Shown piece by piece: positions 45,611 through 54,151 of a stretch of 64,000 nt of DNA. Position 1 is the stretch's first letter. Each line of letters opens with the position of its first letter. The stretch comes from an uncultured Eubacteriales bacterium (GTDB taxonomy: Bacteria; Bacillota; Clostridia; Christensenellales; Aristaeellaceae): positions 234,966-298,965 of the forward strand of contig CADBZH010000002.1 of the NCBI GenBank assembly GCA_902799045.1. Direction: 5' to 3'. The position numbers and the translations under genes are program-made. The notes below the pieces were generated by a model. It searched no databases. It saw nothing but the letters and a program-made list of their open reading frames with translations, and was not told the origin of the DNA.

Positions 45611-45669
45611 GCCTTCTCTTCCCCTCCCGGGCGCTTTTTGCCGGATGAGCAACCGGCGGCGCCGCCATC

Positions 45670-45698
45670 ATTATAGCGCGCGCCGCCGGGCGAATCAA
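45670..45698 (-). promoter_or_regulatory. promoter of the tetR gene
   Basis: Reverse-strand TTGATT (45698-45693), 17-base spacer, TATAAT (45675-45670), about 60 bases before the start. Confidence 0.8.
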
Positions 45699-45723
45699 TC
45701 CGGTCAATGGAATAAATGTGTTA

Positions 45724-46020
45724 TTATTCCTCGTCGTCGTAGATTTCGTCGAAATCGTTGGACTCGAAGATCTTCATCAGGGTCTGGGCCAGCTCCTCGT
45801 CCACCTCGACGAACTCCTCCTGGTCCTCGCCCACGGGGCGGACCTCCATGATGAACACCTCCACGGGTTCATCCTCGTCGCCGTCGTCATCCTCGTCTTC
45901 CACGTATTCGGTCAGAAGCGCGTATTCCTTGCCCTCGTAGGCCAGGTAATCCAGCACTTCCATGGTCAGCTCGTTGCCGGCATCGTCCTCAAATACGACA
46001 AGATCCAGTTCCTCATCCAT
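45724..46020 (-). CDS. DUF1292 domain protein
   Basis: A 98-residue, strongly acidic protein of the DUF1292 family, which is common in Bacillota near yrrK/yrzB-type genes; function unknown. LVVFEDDAGNELTMEVLDYLAYEGKEYALL shows the conserved beta-strand order, followed by an Asp/Glu-rich insertion and VFIMEV. I prefer the start at 46020 (AGGAGG nine bases upstream) over an ATG two codons earlier that is too close to the site. The gene stands alone. Confidence 0.85.
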   Translation of the reverse strand: MDEELDLVVFEDDAGNELTMEVLDYLAYEGKEYALLTEYVEDEDDDGDEDEPVEVFIMEVRPVGEDQEEFVEVDEELAQTLMKIFESNDFDEIYDDEE

Positions 46021-46094
46021 GTGCATCCGCCTCCTTATTGTTGCTTGCGCTGTTATTATATCCCAAACGGGCCGAAAGCGCAAGGGGACGGCCG

Positions 46095-46778
46095 TCATTC
46101 TCCGTCGATGTCAAAGACGAGGGTGACGCTGGCGCTGACCTGCTGACGGGAAGCCAGCACCGGGGTGCCCGCGCCGGCGTCCGCCTCGGCCTTGGTGGCG
46201 AAGCCGTTGTCCGGAATATAGCTGTCGGTCAAGGCGTTGCGGATCTCGCGCAGCTCTCCCAGCTTGACGCCCGCGGCGTCGGCCAGCACCCCGGCCTTGT
46301 GACGGGCGTCCTCCACGGCCAGCGCGAGCGCCTGGTCGGCGGCCTCGGCGGTATCGACCGCGAAGAACTGCACGTAGTCCAGGCCGTTCGCCCCGGCGGC
46401 GAAGGCAGCGTCGATGTAAGCGCCCACGTTGTCCACGTCCGCGACGGTGACGACGACGCTGTTGTAGGCGGTGTAGCCCGTCAGCTCCTCGCCCATGGAA
46501 TAGTCGTAGTTGGCATAGATGCCGATGCCGTTGGTGGCCAGGTCGCCCTCCGCCACGCCGGCCTCACGCATGGCCTCGATCACGGCGTTCATCTTTTCGT
46601 TCACCGCGGTCTGAGCGGTCTGGACGTCGACGGCGGTTTCCCGCACGTCCAGGCTGATGGTGGCGCGGTCGGCGTTCACCATCACCACGCCCACGCCCTG
46701 GGTCGTCAGAGTCCCCTCGGCCAGCGCGCCAACGGACAGGAGCACCAGCATCATCACAATCGCCAATAGCTTTTTCAT
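46095..46778 (-). CDS. secreted SIMPL-domain (DUF541) protein
   Basis: A 227-residue exported protein with a signal peptide (MKKLLAIVMMLVLLSVGALAEG). The SIMPL/DUF541 core is recognisable from LTTQGVGVVMVNADRATISLDV, the YANYDYSMGEELTGYTAYNSVVVTV segment, and ALAVEDARHKAGVLADAAGVKLGEL. Relatives (for example Brucella BP26, E. coli YggE) are periplasmic proteins linked to oxidative stress, but function is unclear. The start at 46778 follows GAAGGAATCTGCG. It lies between the anti-sigma gene and DUF1292, 84 bases from the former, and may be read from the sigma-factor operon. Confidence 0.88.
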   Translation of the reverse strand: MKKLLAIVMMLVLLSVGALAEGTLTTQGVGVVMVNADRATISLDVRETAVDVQTAQTAVNEKMNAVIEAMREAGVAEGDLATNGIGIYANYDYSMGEELTGYTAYNSVVVTVADVDNVGAYIDAAFAAGANGLDYVQFFAVDTAEAADQALALAVEDARHKAGVLADAAGVKLGELREIRNALTDSYIPDNGFATKAEADAGAGTPVLASRQQVSASVTLVFDIDGE

Positions 46779-46862
46779 CGCAGATTCCTTCTTTCTTGGT
46801 ATGATTGCAGGGAAAATCCCCGTCACAATCGCTTGGACGGGGATTCATTCCCATTGGTTCCA

Positions 46863-47795
46863 CTATTCCATCGGCTCGATCACCAGCAGCACAAGCAGCG
46901 AGCCCTCCTCCGGCACGTCCGGCAGCGCCGGCGCGCTCTCGGAGGCGTCCAGCTTCGCCACAGCCTTCAGGAAATCCCCGGCCTCCCGGGCGTAGAGCTC
47001 CACATACACGTTGGCGCTGCCGCCTTCGACGGCCTGCACGTCCGCGACGCCGTCGAACTCCCCGGCCAGGTCGGAGGCGACGCGGCAGGCGTCCTCCACA
47101 TCCTCCACATGCAGCGTCAATTCGATGGCGGGCGCTTGCTTGGCCACCGCGGCGCAGCTGGTCTCGCCCAGCCGGATGGAGAAGTCGTTTACGGCGTCGG
47201 CCTCCTCCGAAGCGACTCCTTCGCCCTCGTCGAGCGCTGACGTGGCTCCCTCGGCGATGACGATCTCTTCCTCCGCCTCGAAGGCCAAATCGGCCTCCTC
47301 CGCCGCCATCGGCATGGCTTCCTCTTCCAGCTCCGGTGCGGCCAGCACCGCGCTCTCGCCGTCCGCCTCGATCACTTCCACCTGCGGCGCCTCCTCGTAT
47401 TCGGCCTCCGCAAGCTCCGCTTCACCGGCGGCCTCAGAGGTCTTTGTCTGAAGCGCGGCATTTCGGGGCGCCAGGCCGCCGTTCACGGCCAGGCCAACGC
47501 CCACCAGCACCACCACCGCGGCGGCGACGGAGCCGATCCAGCGCGTCAGCCGGCGCTTCTTCGAGCGCGCAGCCTCCTCGCGCACCGCGCCGCGCCACCT
47601 GGCCTGCACGGCCAGCGGCACGTCCACCTCCGGCTCCATCTCTTCAAACAGGGCTTTCATCTGAAGCGTCGCGCGAATGGCCTCGGCGCAGTCGGGACAC
47701 TCCGCCCCGTGCGCGATCATCGCCTGGCGCTCATCCTCGGTCAGCTCGTCGTCCATCAGGCGGTCCAGCAGACCGTTCAGCTCCTCGCAGGTCAT
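46863..47795 (-). CDS. membrane anti-sigma factor with zinc-finger (ZAS) domain
   Basis: A 310-residue protein that probably holds the adjacent ECF sigma factor inactive. The N-terminal cytosolic zinc-binding anti-sigma motif H29-x3-C33-x2-C36 (AHGAECPDCAEAI) is intact, followed by a basic stretch, one membrane helix (about 86-105, WIGSVAAAVVVLVGVGLAV), a long Glu/Ala-rich extracytoplasmic linker (about 115-210) and a C-terminal DUF4349-like beta domain. The start follows GGAGGGCTTTCA. It is transcribed with the sigma gene, 52 bases behind it. Confidence 0.85.
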   Translation of the reverse strand: MTCEELNGLLDRLMDDELTEDERQAMIAHGAECPDCAEAIRATLQMKALFEEMEPEVDVPLAVQARWRGAVREEAARSKKRRLTRWIGSVAAAVVVLVGVGLAVNGGLAPRNAALQTKTSEAAGEAELAEAEYEEAPQVEVIEADGESAVLAAPELEEEAMPMAAEEADLAFEAEEEIVIAEGATSALDEGEGVASEEADAVNDFSIRLGETSCAAVAKQAPAIELTLHVEDVEDACRVASDLAGEFDGVADVQAVEGGSANVYVELYAREAGDFLKAVAKLDASESAPALPDVPEEGSLLVLLVIEPME

Positions 47796-47847
47796 TGAAA
47801 GCCCTCCCTTCTATCGATCAATTTCGCCCATTCCGGCGCGTCACTGT

Positions 47848-48420
47848 TTAGACGCGGTACCTGTCAAAAAGTTCCGACTTCAGCTTGATTTTCTCGCGCA
47901 GCTTTTCGCGGCCGCGGCTGATGCGGGATTTGATGGTGCCCACGTTGGTGTCCAGCATCTGCGCGATCTCCTCATAGGCATAGCCTTCGATGTCGCGCAA
48001 CACGATGGCGGAGCGCATGTCCTCCGGCAGCTCCTTTATGAAGCCCTGGAGGCTGGCGCGCACCTCGACGCGCAGGGCGTGCTTTTCCGGCGTGTCGTCC
48101 TCGTCGGCGGGCGACCACCCCGAATCCACCAGGCTGTCCAGCGAGGTGTTCGGGCGATTCTTGCGCTTGCGCAACTCGTCCAGGCAGGTGTTCATCGTGA
48201 TGCGATAGACCCAGGTGGCAAACGACGACTGGCCCTTGAAGCCGGAAATGGCGCGATAAACGCGCAGCATGGCCTCCTGGAGGCAGTCCTGCGCGTCCTC
48301 GGCGTTGCCGCACATGCGCAGCGCCACCGCGTACATGCGGCGCTCATGCTGGCCCAGCAATGCGTTGAAAGCCGCCGCGTCGCCCTCGGATGCCCGATGG
48401 ATCAACTGGCTCTCCTCCAT
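47848..48420 (-). CDS. ECF-type sigma-70 factor
   Basis: A 190-residue sigma factor of the SigW/RpoE class. Region 2 (about 12-80) carries HERRMYAVALRMCGNAEDAQDCLQEAMLRVYRAISGFKGQSSFATWVYRI and region 4 (about 130-185) carries MRSAIVLRDIEGYAYEEIAQMLDTNVGTIKSRISRGREKL. I start at MEESQLIHRAS (48420) after GGGGGAGGTGG; a longer open frame to 48600 runs over the divergent tRNA region. It is paired with the membrane anti-sigma factor downstream, so it should respond to an envelope signal. No autoregulated promoter motif was identified. Confidence 0.9.
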   Translation of the reverse strand: MEESQLIHRASEGDAAAFNALLGQHERRMYAVALRMCGNAEDAQDCLQEAMLRVYRAISGFKGQSSFATWVYRITMNTCLDELRKRKNRPNTSLDSLVDSGWSPADEDDTPEKHALRVEVRASLQGFIKELPEDMRSAIVLRDIEGYAYEEIAQMLDTNVGTIKSRISRGREKLREKIKLKSELFDRYRV

Positions 48421-48505
48421 GCACGATCCACCTCCCCCGCTTCCGTTTTTCCTTATTATACACCATTTCCTTCGGTTTGCAAAGCGAACATTTGCATTTC
48501 GGGTC

Positions 48506-48534
48506 TTGATTTTTGCGGCAAAATGCGCTATACT
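48506..48534 (+). promoter_or_regulatory. promoter of tRNA-Leu(CAA)
   Basis: TTGATT (48506-48511), 17-base spacer, TATACT (48529-48534), 33 bases before the tRNA. Confidence 0.8.
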
Positions 48535-48567
48535 GTCTATTGTTCGGTGCTTTTCGCTCGAATATTC

Positions 48568-48650
48568 GCCGGTGTGGCGGAATTGGCAGACGCACCGCAC
48601 TCAAAATGCGGCGGGAAACCATGCCGGTTCGAGTCCGGCCACCGGCACCA
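48568..48650 (+). tRNA. tRNA-Leu (CAA)
   Basis: 83-base type-II tRNA with CCA end. Acceptor GCCGGTG/CACCGGC; anticodon stem CCGCA/TGCGG around CTCAAAA gives CAA. It directly precedes the Y-family polymerase gene. Confidence 0.95.
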
Positions 48651-48765
48651 CCTATGCACGTCAGCTTGGAGAACAGGCTGGCGTGTTTTGTCTGTGGAGG
48701 AATCGCGCTTTCATTGGCGGCGCATTTGTGGTAAAATGAATGCAGAGGAGAAGGGAGGCGACGGC

Positions 48766-50289
48766 ATGGGTGAACCCAGTGAAAACCGGCAGTACATCGC
48801 CATCGACCTCAAGTCGTTCTACGCCTCGGCGGAGTGCGCGGAACGGGGGCTGGACCCGCTGACCACGAATCTCGTCGTCGCGGACGAGCGTCGGACGGAC
48901 AAGACCATCTGCCTGGCCGTGTCGCCCAGCCTGAAGTCCTTTGGCATTCCCGGGCGGCCGCGGCTGTTCGAGGTCATCCAAAAGGTGAAGCAGGCCAACG
49001 CCGAGCGCCGCCGCCGTGCCCCGGGCGGTCGGCTCAGCGGCGCTTCCGTCAGCCTCACGGCGCTTGAAAGTAACCCTTCCCTCGCCGTGGATTACGTCGT
49101 CGCCAGGCCGCAGATGGCCCATTACATGGCCCTTTCCACGCGCATCTTTGACATCTATGCCCGATACGTCGCCCCGGAGGACATCCACGTCTATTCGGTG
49201 GACGAGGTGTTCATGGATGTGACGCACTACCTGAAGCATTACGGCATGAGCGCCCATGATCTGGCCATGACGATGATCCGCGACGTGCTGAGCCAGACGG
49301 GCATCACCGCCACGGCGGGCATCGGCACGAACCTCTATCTCTGCAAGATCGCCATGGACATCGTCGCCAAGCGCATGCCCGCCGACGCGGACGGCGTGCG
49401 CATCGCCCAGCTGGACGAGGCGGGCTACCGAAAGCAAATGTGGGCCCACCGTCCCCTCACCGATTTCTGGCGCGTCGGCAAGGGCTACGCCCGCAAGCTG
49501 GAGGCGCACAATCTGATGACGATGGGCGACGTGGCGCGCTGTTCGCTGGAAAACGAGGAGCTGCTCTACCGATTGTTCGGCGTGAACGCGGAGCTTCTGA
49601 TCGATCACGCCTGGGGCTGGGAGCCCTGCACCATCGCGGACATCAAGGCCTACAAGCCCGAAAACAACAGCATCAGCTCCGGCCAGGTGCTCCAGGAGCC
49701 CTATCCCTTCGACATGGCCAGGCTGGTGGTGAAGGAGATGGCCGACGCCCTGGTGCTCGATCTGGTGGACAAGAGGCTGGTGACCGACCAGATGGTGCTG
49801 ACCGTGGGCTATGACATCGAAAACCTGGCTGATCCCGACCGACGCGGACGCTACAAGGGGCCGGTCACGCTGGATTGGTATGGGCGCAGCGTTCCCAAGC
49901 CGGCGCACGGCTCCATCAACCTTGACGGCCCGACTTCATCGACCCGGGAGATCACCCGCGCCATTTCGGAGCTGTTCGACCGCATCGTGGACAAAAGCCT
50001 GCTGGTGCGGCGGATGTATGTGGTGGCCAACCACATCGTCGATGAATCCGCGGCGAAGCGGGCCGAGGCAGAGGCGCCGGTACAGCTGGACATGTTCACG
50101 GACTACGCCGCCGAGGCCGAGCGCGAAGCCGCCGAGGAGGCGGCCCGGGAAAGGGAAAAGCGCCGTCAGCGCGCGGTGCTGGACATCAAGAAGAAATACG
50201 GGAAAAACGCCATCCTGCGGGGCATGAACCTGGAGGAGGGCGCGACGGCGAAGGATCGCAACGCCCAGATCGGAGGACACCGTGCCTGA
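48766..50289 (+). CDS. Y-family error-prone DNA polymerase, UvrX/UmuC-like
   Basis: Translesion DNA polymerase. The 507-residue protein has the palm with catalytic D14 in YIAIDLKSFYASAE and D146-E147 in YSVDEVFMD, SYTAGIGTNLYLCKIAMD-like fingers (here TATAGIGTNLYLCKIAMDI), and a helix-hairpin-helix thumb (KLEAHNLMTMGDVA). The C-terminal little-finger part runs on to a charged coiled tail. It has more than the usual ~420 residues of DinB and pairs with a YolD-like gene, as in mobile-element UvrX/YolD cassettes. The long N-terminal extension of the open frame is discarded: it covers a tRNA; the start at 48766 follows GGGAGGCGACGGC. No LexA box seen. Confidence 0.9.
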   Translation: MGEPSENRQYIAIDLKSFYASAECAERGLDPLTTNLVVADERRTDKTICLAVSPSLKSFGIPGRPRLFEVIQKVKQANAERRRRAPGGRLSGASVSLTALESNPSLAVDYVVARPQMAHYMALSTRIFDIYARYVAPEDIHVYSVDEVFMDVTHYLKHYGMSAHDLAMTMIRDVLSQTGITATAGIGTNLYLCKIAMDIVAKRMPADADGVRIAQLDEAGYRKQMWAHRPLTDFWRVGKGYARKLEAHNLMTMGDVARCSLENEELLYRLFGVNAELLIDHAWGWEPCTIADIKAYKPENNSISSGQVLQEPYPFDMARLVVKEMADALVLDLVDKRLVTDQMVLTVGYDIENLADPDRRGRYKGPVTLDWYGRSVPKPAHGSINLDGPTSSTREITRAISELFDRIVDKSLLVRRMYVVANHIVDESAAKRAEAEAPVQLDMFTDYAAEAEREAAEEAAREREKRRQRAVLDIKKKYGKNAILRGMNLEEGATAKDRNAQIGGHRA

Positions 50290-50701
50290 CGAAAATCGAT
50301 ACGACGACATCATCGCCCTGCCCCATTCCACGTCGAAGCGACACCCCAGGATGTCCCGGCTGAACCGTGCGGCGCAGTTCGCGCCATTCGCGGCGCTGAC
50401 GGGCTATGGCGACGCCATTGCCGAGGCGGCGCGTCAGACGGGGGATCAGCGGGAGCTGACCGACGCCGAGCGGCTGGCCCTCGGCGAGAAGCTGGCGACA
50501 TTGAGAGATCGCCTCGCGGATTCCCCCACCGTCACCGTCACCTACTTTCGCCCGGATCCGCGCAAGGCCGGCGGCGAATACACAAGCGTCACCGGCAATG
50601 TGCGCAGGGTCCGCGAATACGAGCGGGAACTTTACATGGCGGACGGAACGATCATTCCCTTCGACCGCATTCTGGACATCGACGGCGAGTGGATCCCATG
50701 A
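50282..50701 (+). CDS. YolD-like protein
   Basis: A 139-residue protein of the YolD-like family that accompanies Y-family polymerases in Bacillota. The N-terminal YDDIIALPHSTSKRHPRMSRLNRAAQFAPFAALTGY segment is the conserved block; the C-terminal half is a small beta-rich domain (VTVTYFRPDPRKAGGEYTSV). It overlaps the polymerase gene by 8 bases, so the two are co-translated, and is followed at once by a terminator. YolD relatives are thought to assist or regulate the polymerase, in the manner of UmuD, but this is not shown for this protein. Confidence 0.86.
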   Translation: MPDENRYDDIIALPHSTSKRHPRMSRLNRAAQFAPFAALTGYGDAIAEAARQTGDQRELTDAERLALGEKLATLRDRLADSPTVTVTYFRPDPRKAGGEYTSVTGNVRRVREYERELYMADGTIIPFDRILDIDGEWIP

Positions 50702-50750
50702 CCAAAGGGGCGGCAAATGCGGCCCCTTTGGTCTGTCCGCTTTCTTTTTG
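50701..50750 (+). terminator. terminator of the polymerase/YolD operon
   Basis: Perfect 11-bp hairpin ACCAAAGGGGC/GCCCCTTTGGT beginning at the last base of the YolD stop codon, followed by a CTTTCTTTTT stretch. Confidence 0.8.
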
Positions 50751-50823
50751 GCTCTTCATGGATTCTCGTGGAATGAGACGAGGGGCTTGCAGGTTTTCTC
50801 TTTCAACGCTGTTTGCCAACAGA

Positions 50824-50903
50824 GCGTACAGATCCTTCGCTTCGCTCAGGATGACAACGAATCGAAACCCTGTCATCCTGAGCAGAGCGAAGGATCTGTA
50901 CGC
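50824..50903. repeat. intergenic inverted repeat, family A, copy 4 (longest)
   Basis: Arms reach GCGTACAGATCC...GGATCTGTACGC, extending the family A core on both sides; the flank TGTACGCATGAT is shared with the copy at 9823. It lies between convergent genes. Confidence 0.85.
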
Positions 50904-50966
50904 ATGATTGCCTGACTGGTTTTCACCGATTCCCCCGGGTTTTGTGATACACCTTCTGCCTGGATA

Positions 50967-53243
50967 TCACGCGGCGGCATCCAGCGCCGTTTCCGACGGG
51001 CCGTAGGTTTCGACCAGGCCGTCGTAGGCGTCGATGGCCTGCTGCATGCAGGCGCACACGTCGTCCAGCCGGTAATAGCCGTCCGCGTTCCTCTCCAGGC
51101 CGGGCAGCGGAACATCGAAGGACATCGGCGGATTCTCCAGCGACATCGGCGCGCGATCCCGCAGCTGTTCGGTGCTGGGATACACGAGGCGCACCCGCGC
51201 GTATGCCTCGCCGTCCACCGAACGCCAGCGCTCAAACAGCAGCTTGACGCCGATGGGGGTCTTCCTCTCCAGGGCGCCGGACAGCTCGTACTCTGTCACG
51301 CCCAGCGCGCTCAGCACGGTGGCCACGTTGGAATCATGCCCGCAGAGGAACGTGAACACGCGATCCGGCGTCCGAAGCTCGGCGAGCAATTCCGCCAGCA
51401 TGTTGTGGGCCGCGTTCACGCCGATCAGCGGGCAGCCGAACTTCACCGACCGGTACAGCGTGGTGAGGTCGGCCAGGCGAAGCCACTCTTCGTCCGTCAG
51501 GTCGTGGCCGAAGGCGGCGGCGTTGGCGTCGTCCAGCTCATAGTATTGCAGGATCAGCGCCTCGGCGGCGGCCTGAGCCGTCTTGAGGGAGCCCTTCACC
51601 GTGGCCTCCTTGCCCTCCTCCAGCTCGATCCGGGTGTCGTCGGCGGCCCAGGGTGCGTATTCGCCGGACAGGCAGCCGTTGGACTGGTCAAAGTCCAGCA
51701 CGTCACTGAGCAGCGCAAGCGCCTCGGCGTAGCTCTGGCGCGCCGGAGAATCCTCCCACAGGCCGAACTGCGCCTCCATCTGGGCCTGCACGGCCTCCCG
51801 GTAGGCGTCGTTCACATAGGTGAGCACCGTCTTGAACACGGGATCGTAGGCGCCGATCTCGCCGTGGTATTCGATGTCCACATCGGCGATGGGCAGCATG
51901 CCGCCGGCGAAATAGCGGGCCGTGGCGATGGTGCGCTGGCGGGCGTTGGTGTAGAAGCGCACCTGCCTGGCCTCGGGGATCCAGTTTTCGGGGATGAGCG
52001 ACTCGCTCTCCAGCCACTTCCTGAAGTACTGGCCCATCAGCGTCTCGTTGACGCCGCCCTTCAGTGTCAATTCGCTCTCCGGGGCGGTCCATTCCGTCCA
52101 GGCGTGGGGCGTCAGCTCTGCCACGGCGGAGCCGGAATTGGAGAGCGGCGCTCGGATGTTGTGTCGGCTCAGCACCACGACCTGCTCCAGCTGATAGCCG
52201 TCTTCGGCGCTCGTCATCTCGACGCCATCGGGATACAGGCTCTCAAATTCGTCCCTTTCGCTGACGGTGTAGAAGCCGTTGGCGTCGCACTTCCCCTTGA
52301 ACTTCGCCGCGGCCTCCGGGTCGCCGTAGTCGCGTTCGGTGTCGTCACAGAGCAGCATGTAGGCTCGGGCGGCATATTTGTCGTTCGAGAGGGTGTAGGT
52401 GGCCATGGAGAAATCCCCGGTGGAGTTGCCGAAGGCCAGCACCGGCACCCTGCCGATCTCCTGCTGGATCATGGCGGCCTTGTTGGTCTTCTGGTTCTTC
52501 AGGAACAGCTCGCCGGCGATCACCAAGTCGTCCTCGGGCGTCAGCTCATAGAACATGCTGTTCTCATCCGTGTCGCCGGACGCCACGTATTTGAGATCCG
52601 TGCCGATCACGTGGTCATAGGGAATGTATTCGTCCAGCACGCCCTCGGTCATCACGCGCACGGCGTCGCGATAGGTGGCGCTGACGATGTAGACGGCGTA
52701 ATCATGCTCGCACAGATACTTCACCAGGGACACCATCGGCTGGAAATAGGCCTCGCCGTAGGTCATGCCCGAGAAGCCGCGCACGTCCATGGCCTTGAAG
52801 GCGCGCACCACGTCCGCGTATTCGTCCGGCGTCAGGCCCTTGTACAGCTTCGGGCCGAGCTCGCGCTCCAAGGCGTCAAAGTCCTCGATGGGCTCGCCCC
52901 TGAGCACCTTGTCCTCCCAGGCCTGCGCAAAGGCCTTCAGCTCCTCCGGGGCCTCGTAGCCATCGTCATACAGCGCCCGGTTGATGTACAGCCAGTCGTT
53001 GAAGTAGGTGGGAAAGCGCTCGCCGTAGAGCGTGCCGTCCATGTCAAACACGGCGATGCGATCCGCGACGGGAATGAAGCCCTCCGAGCTCTCGTCCACG
53101 GACGCCTCGACAAAGCTGACGATGGACTGCATGGCCGGGGAATCCGGCGACCAATGCTCGATGGCCGCGCCTTCCGCCACGGCGGGCAGCGCCAGGAGCA
53201 CGACGGACAGGATGATCAAGAGCGCGATGAATGCCTTTTTCAT
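50967..53243 (-). CDS. secreted two-domain phosphatase: HAD phosphatase fused to histidine acid phosphatase
   Basis: A 758-residue exported protein with signal peptide (MKKAFIALLIILSVVLLALPAVAEG). The first domain (about 35-330) is a HAD-superfamily phosphatase: nucleophile motif AVFDMDGTLYGERF, YIVSATYRD (motif II), a lysine in FLKNQKTNKAAM and FGNSTGDFSM (motif IV). The second (about 345-758) is a histidine acid phosphatase: VVVLSRHNIRAPLSN, the RHNxRAP form found in E. coli glucose-1-phosphatase, and the proton donor pair in FLCGHDSNV. Both active sites look complete. It is likely to release phosphate from organic phosphates outside the cell, perhaps phytate or sugar phosphates. The start is fixed by GGAAGGAGAGAACCC. 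Confidence 0.88.
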   Translation of the reverse strand: MKKAFIALLIILSVVLLALPAVAEGAAIEHWSPDSPAMQSIVSFVEASVDESSEGFIPVADRIAVFDMDGTLYGERFPTYFNDWLYINRALYDDGYEAPEELKAFAQAWEDKVLRGEPIEDFDALERELGPKLYKGLTPDEYADVVRAFKAMDVRGFSGMTYGEAYFQPMVSLVKYLCEHDYAVYIVSATYRDAVRVMTEGVLDEYIPYDHVIGTDLKYVASGDTDENSMFYELTPEDDLVIAGELFLKNQKTNKAAMIQQEIGRVPVLAFGNSTGDFSMATYTLSNDKYAARAYMLLCDDTERDYGDPEAAAKFKGKCDANGFYTVSERDEFESLYPDGVEMTSAEDGYQLEQVVVLSRHNIRAPLSNSGSAVAELTPHAWTEWTAPESELTLKGGVNETLMGQYFRKWLESESLIPENWIPEARQVRFYTNARQRTIATARYFAGGMLPIADVDIEYHGEIGAYDPVFKTVLTYVNDAYREAVQAQMEAQFGLWEDSPARQSYAEALALLSDVLDFDQSNGCLSGEYAPWAADDTRIELEEGKEATVKGSLKTAQAAAEALILQYYELDDANAAAFGHDLTDEEWLRLADLTTLYRSVKFGCPLIGVNAAHNMLAELLAELRTPDRVFTFLCGHDSNVATVLSALGVTEYELSGALERKTPIGVKLLFERWRSVDGEAYARVRLVYPSTEQLRDRAPMSLENPPMSFDVPLPGLERNADGYYRLDDVCACMQQAIDAYDGLVETYGPSETALDAAA

Positions 53244-53315
53244 GGGTTCTCTCCTTCCGGGGGATTCAGGTAGTCTCATTATAGCACATATCAGTTTACA
53301 GCGTAACCCTTGCGC

Positions 53316-53345
53316 GATAAAAAGCAGGAAGCGATATCCGCTTCC
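53316..53345 (-). terminator. terminator of the uronate-polysaccharide operon
   Basis: On the reverse strand GGAAGCG-gatat-CGCTTCC is followed by TGCTTTTTATC, just after the stop codon at 53363. It marks the end of the operon that begins at 62143. Confidence 0.85.
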
Positions 53346-53362
53346 CGCAATTCACCGCAACG

Positions 53363-54151
53363 TCACTCGTCGACATCCGAGCCGAAGACCTCCCATTCGA
53401 TCAGCGCCGGAAACGCCGACGGATCGTCGCTCTTGACCATGTTCTGAAGCCGCAGCCAGCGCACACGATGCCGGCCCAGTTCGACGACCTGGCGATCGCC
53501 GGTCTTCTCGAGCGGAAAATCCACGATCGCACCGTCGCTGAGCGCCACCTGTCCCCTCACCCACCAGGCGTCGTGGGGAAAATCCGCGCGGAGCGTCAGC
53601 GCCATGGCGTCGATCTGGACCTCGCGTCCCAGATCCAACAGGCACCAGGCATCCTCCCGCGCGCCGATGCCCCAGCTTTGGAAGGGCCATTCGCCGTGGA
53701 AGGTGTTGAAGCGCATGCCGTCGATCACGTTGCGGGCCGCAAAGCAGCTCTCACCGCGCGTCTCCACATTGGCCGTGCAGTGGGGAAAGAAATCGGTGTC
53801 GCCGCGCAGATCGGCGGGATTGCACGCCAGATTGCGCCGGGCGCGCGTCTCCGTCTCCGTCATCAGGCGGGCCGAGACGATGTGTCGCGCCTCGGTGAAC
53901 GCGCCGGGGCGATAGGCCAGGCGATGCTCGCCCTGCGGAACGGTCCAGGTCAACCTGCCTTCCGGCAGATAGACCTCTCCGGGCAGGATGGACACGTCCG
54001 GCTGAAAGAGGATGTGGCGCGACTTCCCGGCGTCGATCTCGACGCGGTCGCCGTCCATATACGCGCGGTCAAAGCACAGCAGCGCCTCATTCTCATGCCT
54101 GACGCTGGCCAGTGCGTTTCCGGCCGCGTCCCGAACGGTGATTTCAATCAT
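53363..54151 (-). CDS. discoidin-like (F5/8 type C) domain protein of unknown role
   Basis: A 262-residue soluble protein. The C-terminal half (about 115-262) resembles a carbohydrate-binding discoidin/F5-8C domain: RRNLACNPADLR, AARNVIDGMRFNTFHGEWPFQSWGI, WCLLDLGREVQIDAMALTLRADFPHD and RVRWLRLQNMVK, which follows the usual strand order of such domains. The N-terminal half (1-110) is a beta-rich domain I do not recognise. There is no signal peptide, so it acts inside the cell. It overlaps the GH88 gene by 8 bases and is the last gene of the polysaccharide operon; it may bind or help process the imported oligosaccharide. Confidence 0.72.
   Translation of the reverse strand: MIEITVRDAAGNALASVRHENEALLCFDRAYMDGDRVEIDAGKSRHILFQPDVSILPGEVYLPEGRLTWTVPQGEHRLAYRPGAFTEARHIVSARLMTETETRARRNLACNPADLRGDTDFFPHCTANVETRGESCFAARNVIDGMRFNTFHGEWPFQSWGIGAREDAWCLLDLGREVQIDAMALTLRADFPHDAWWVRGQVALSDGAIVDFPLEKTGDRQVVELGRHRVRWLRLQNMVKSDDPSAFPALIEWEVFGSDVDE

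Noticed and set aside
47677-48765. N-terminal extension of the Y-family polymerase frame
   Set aside because: The extension crosses a tRNA-Leu gene and the antisense of the sigma factor; the proper start with GGGAGG is at 48766.
48766-50701. Prophage
   Set aside because: A Y-family polymerase and YolD alone are insufficient; there are no integrase, capsid or lysis genes around.
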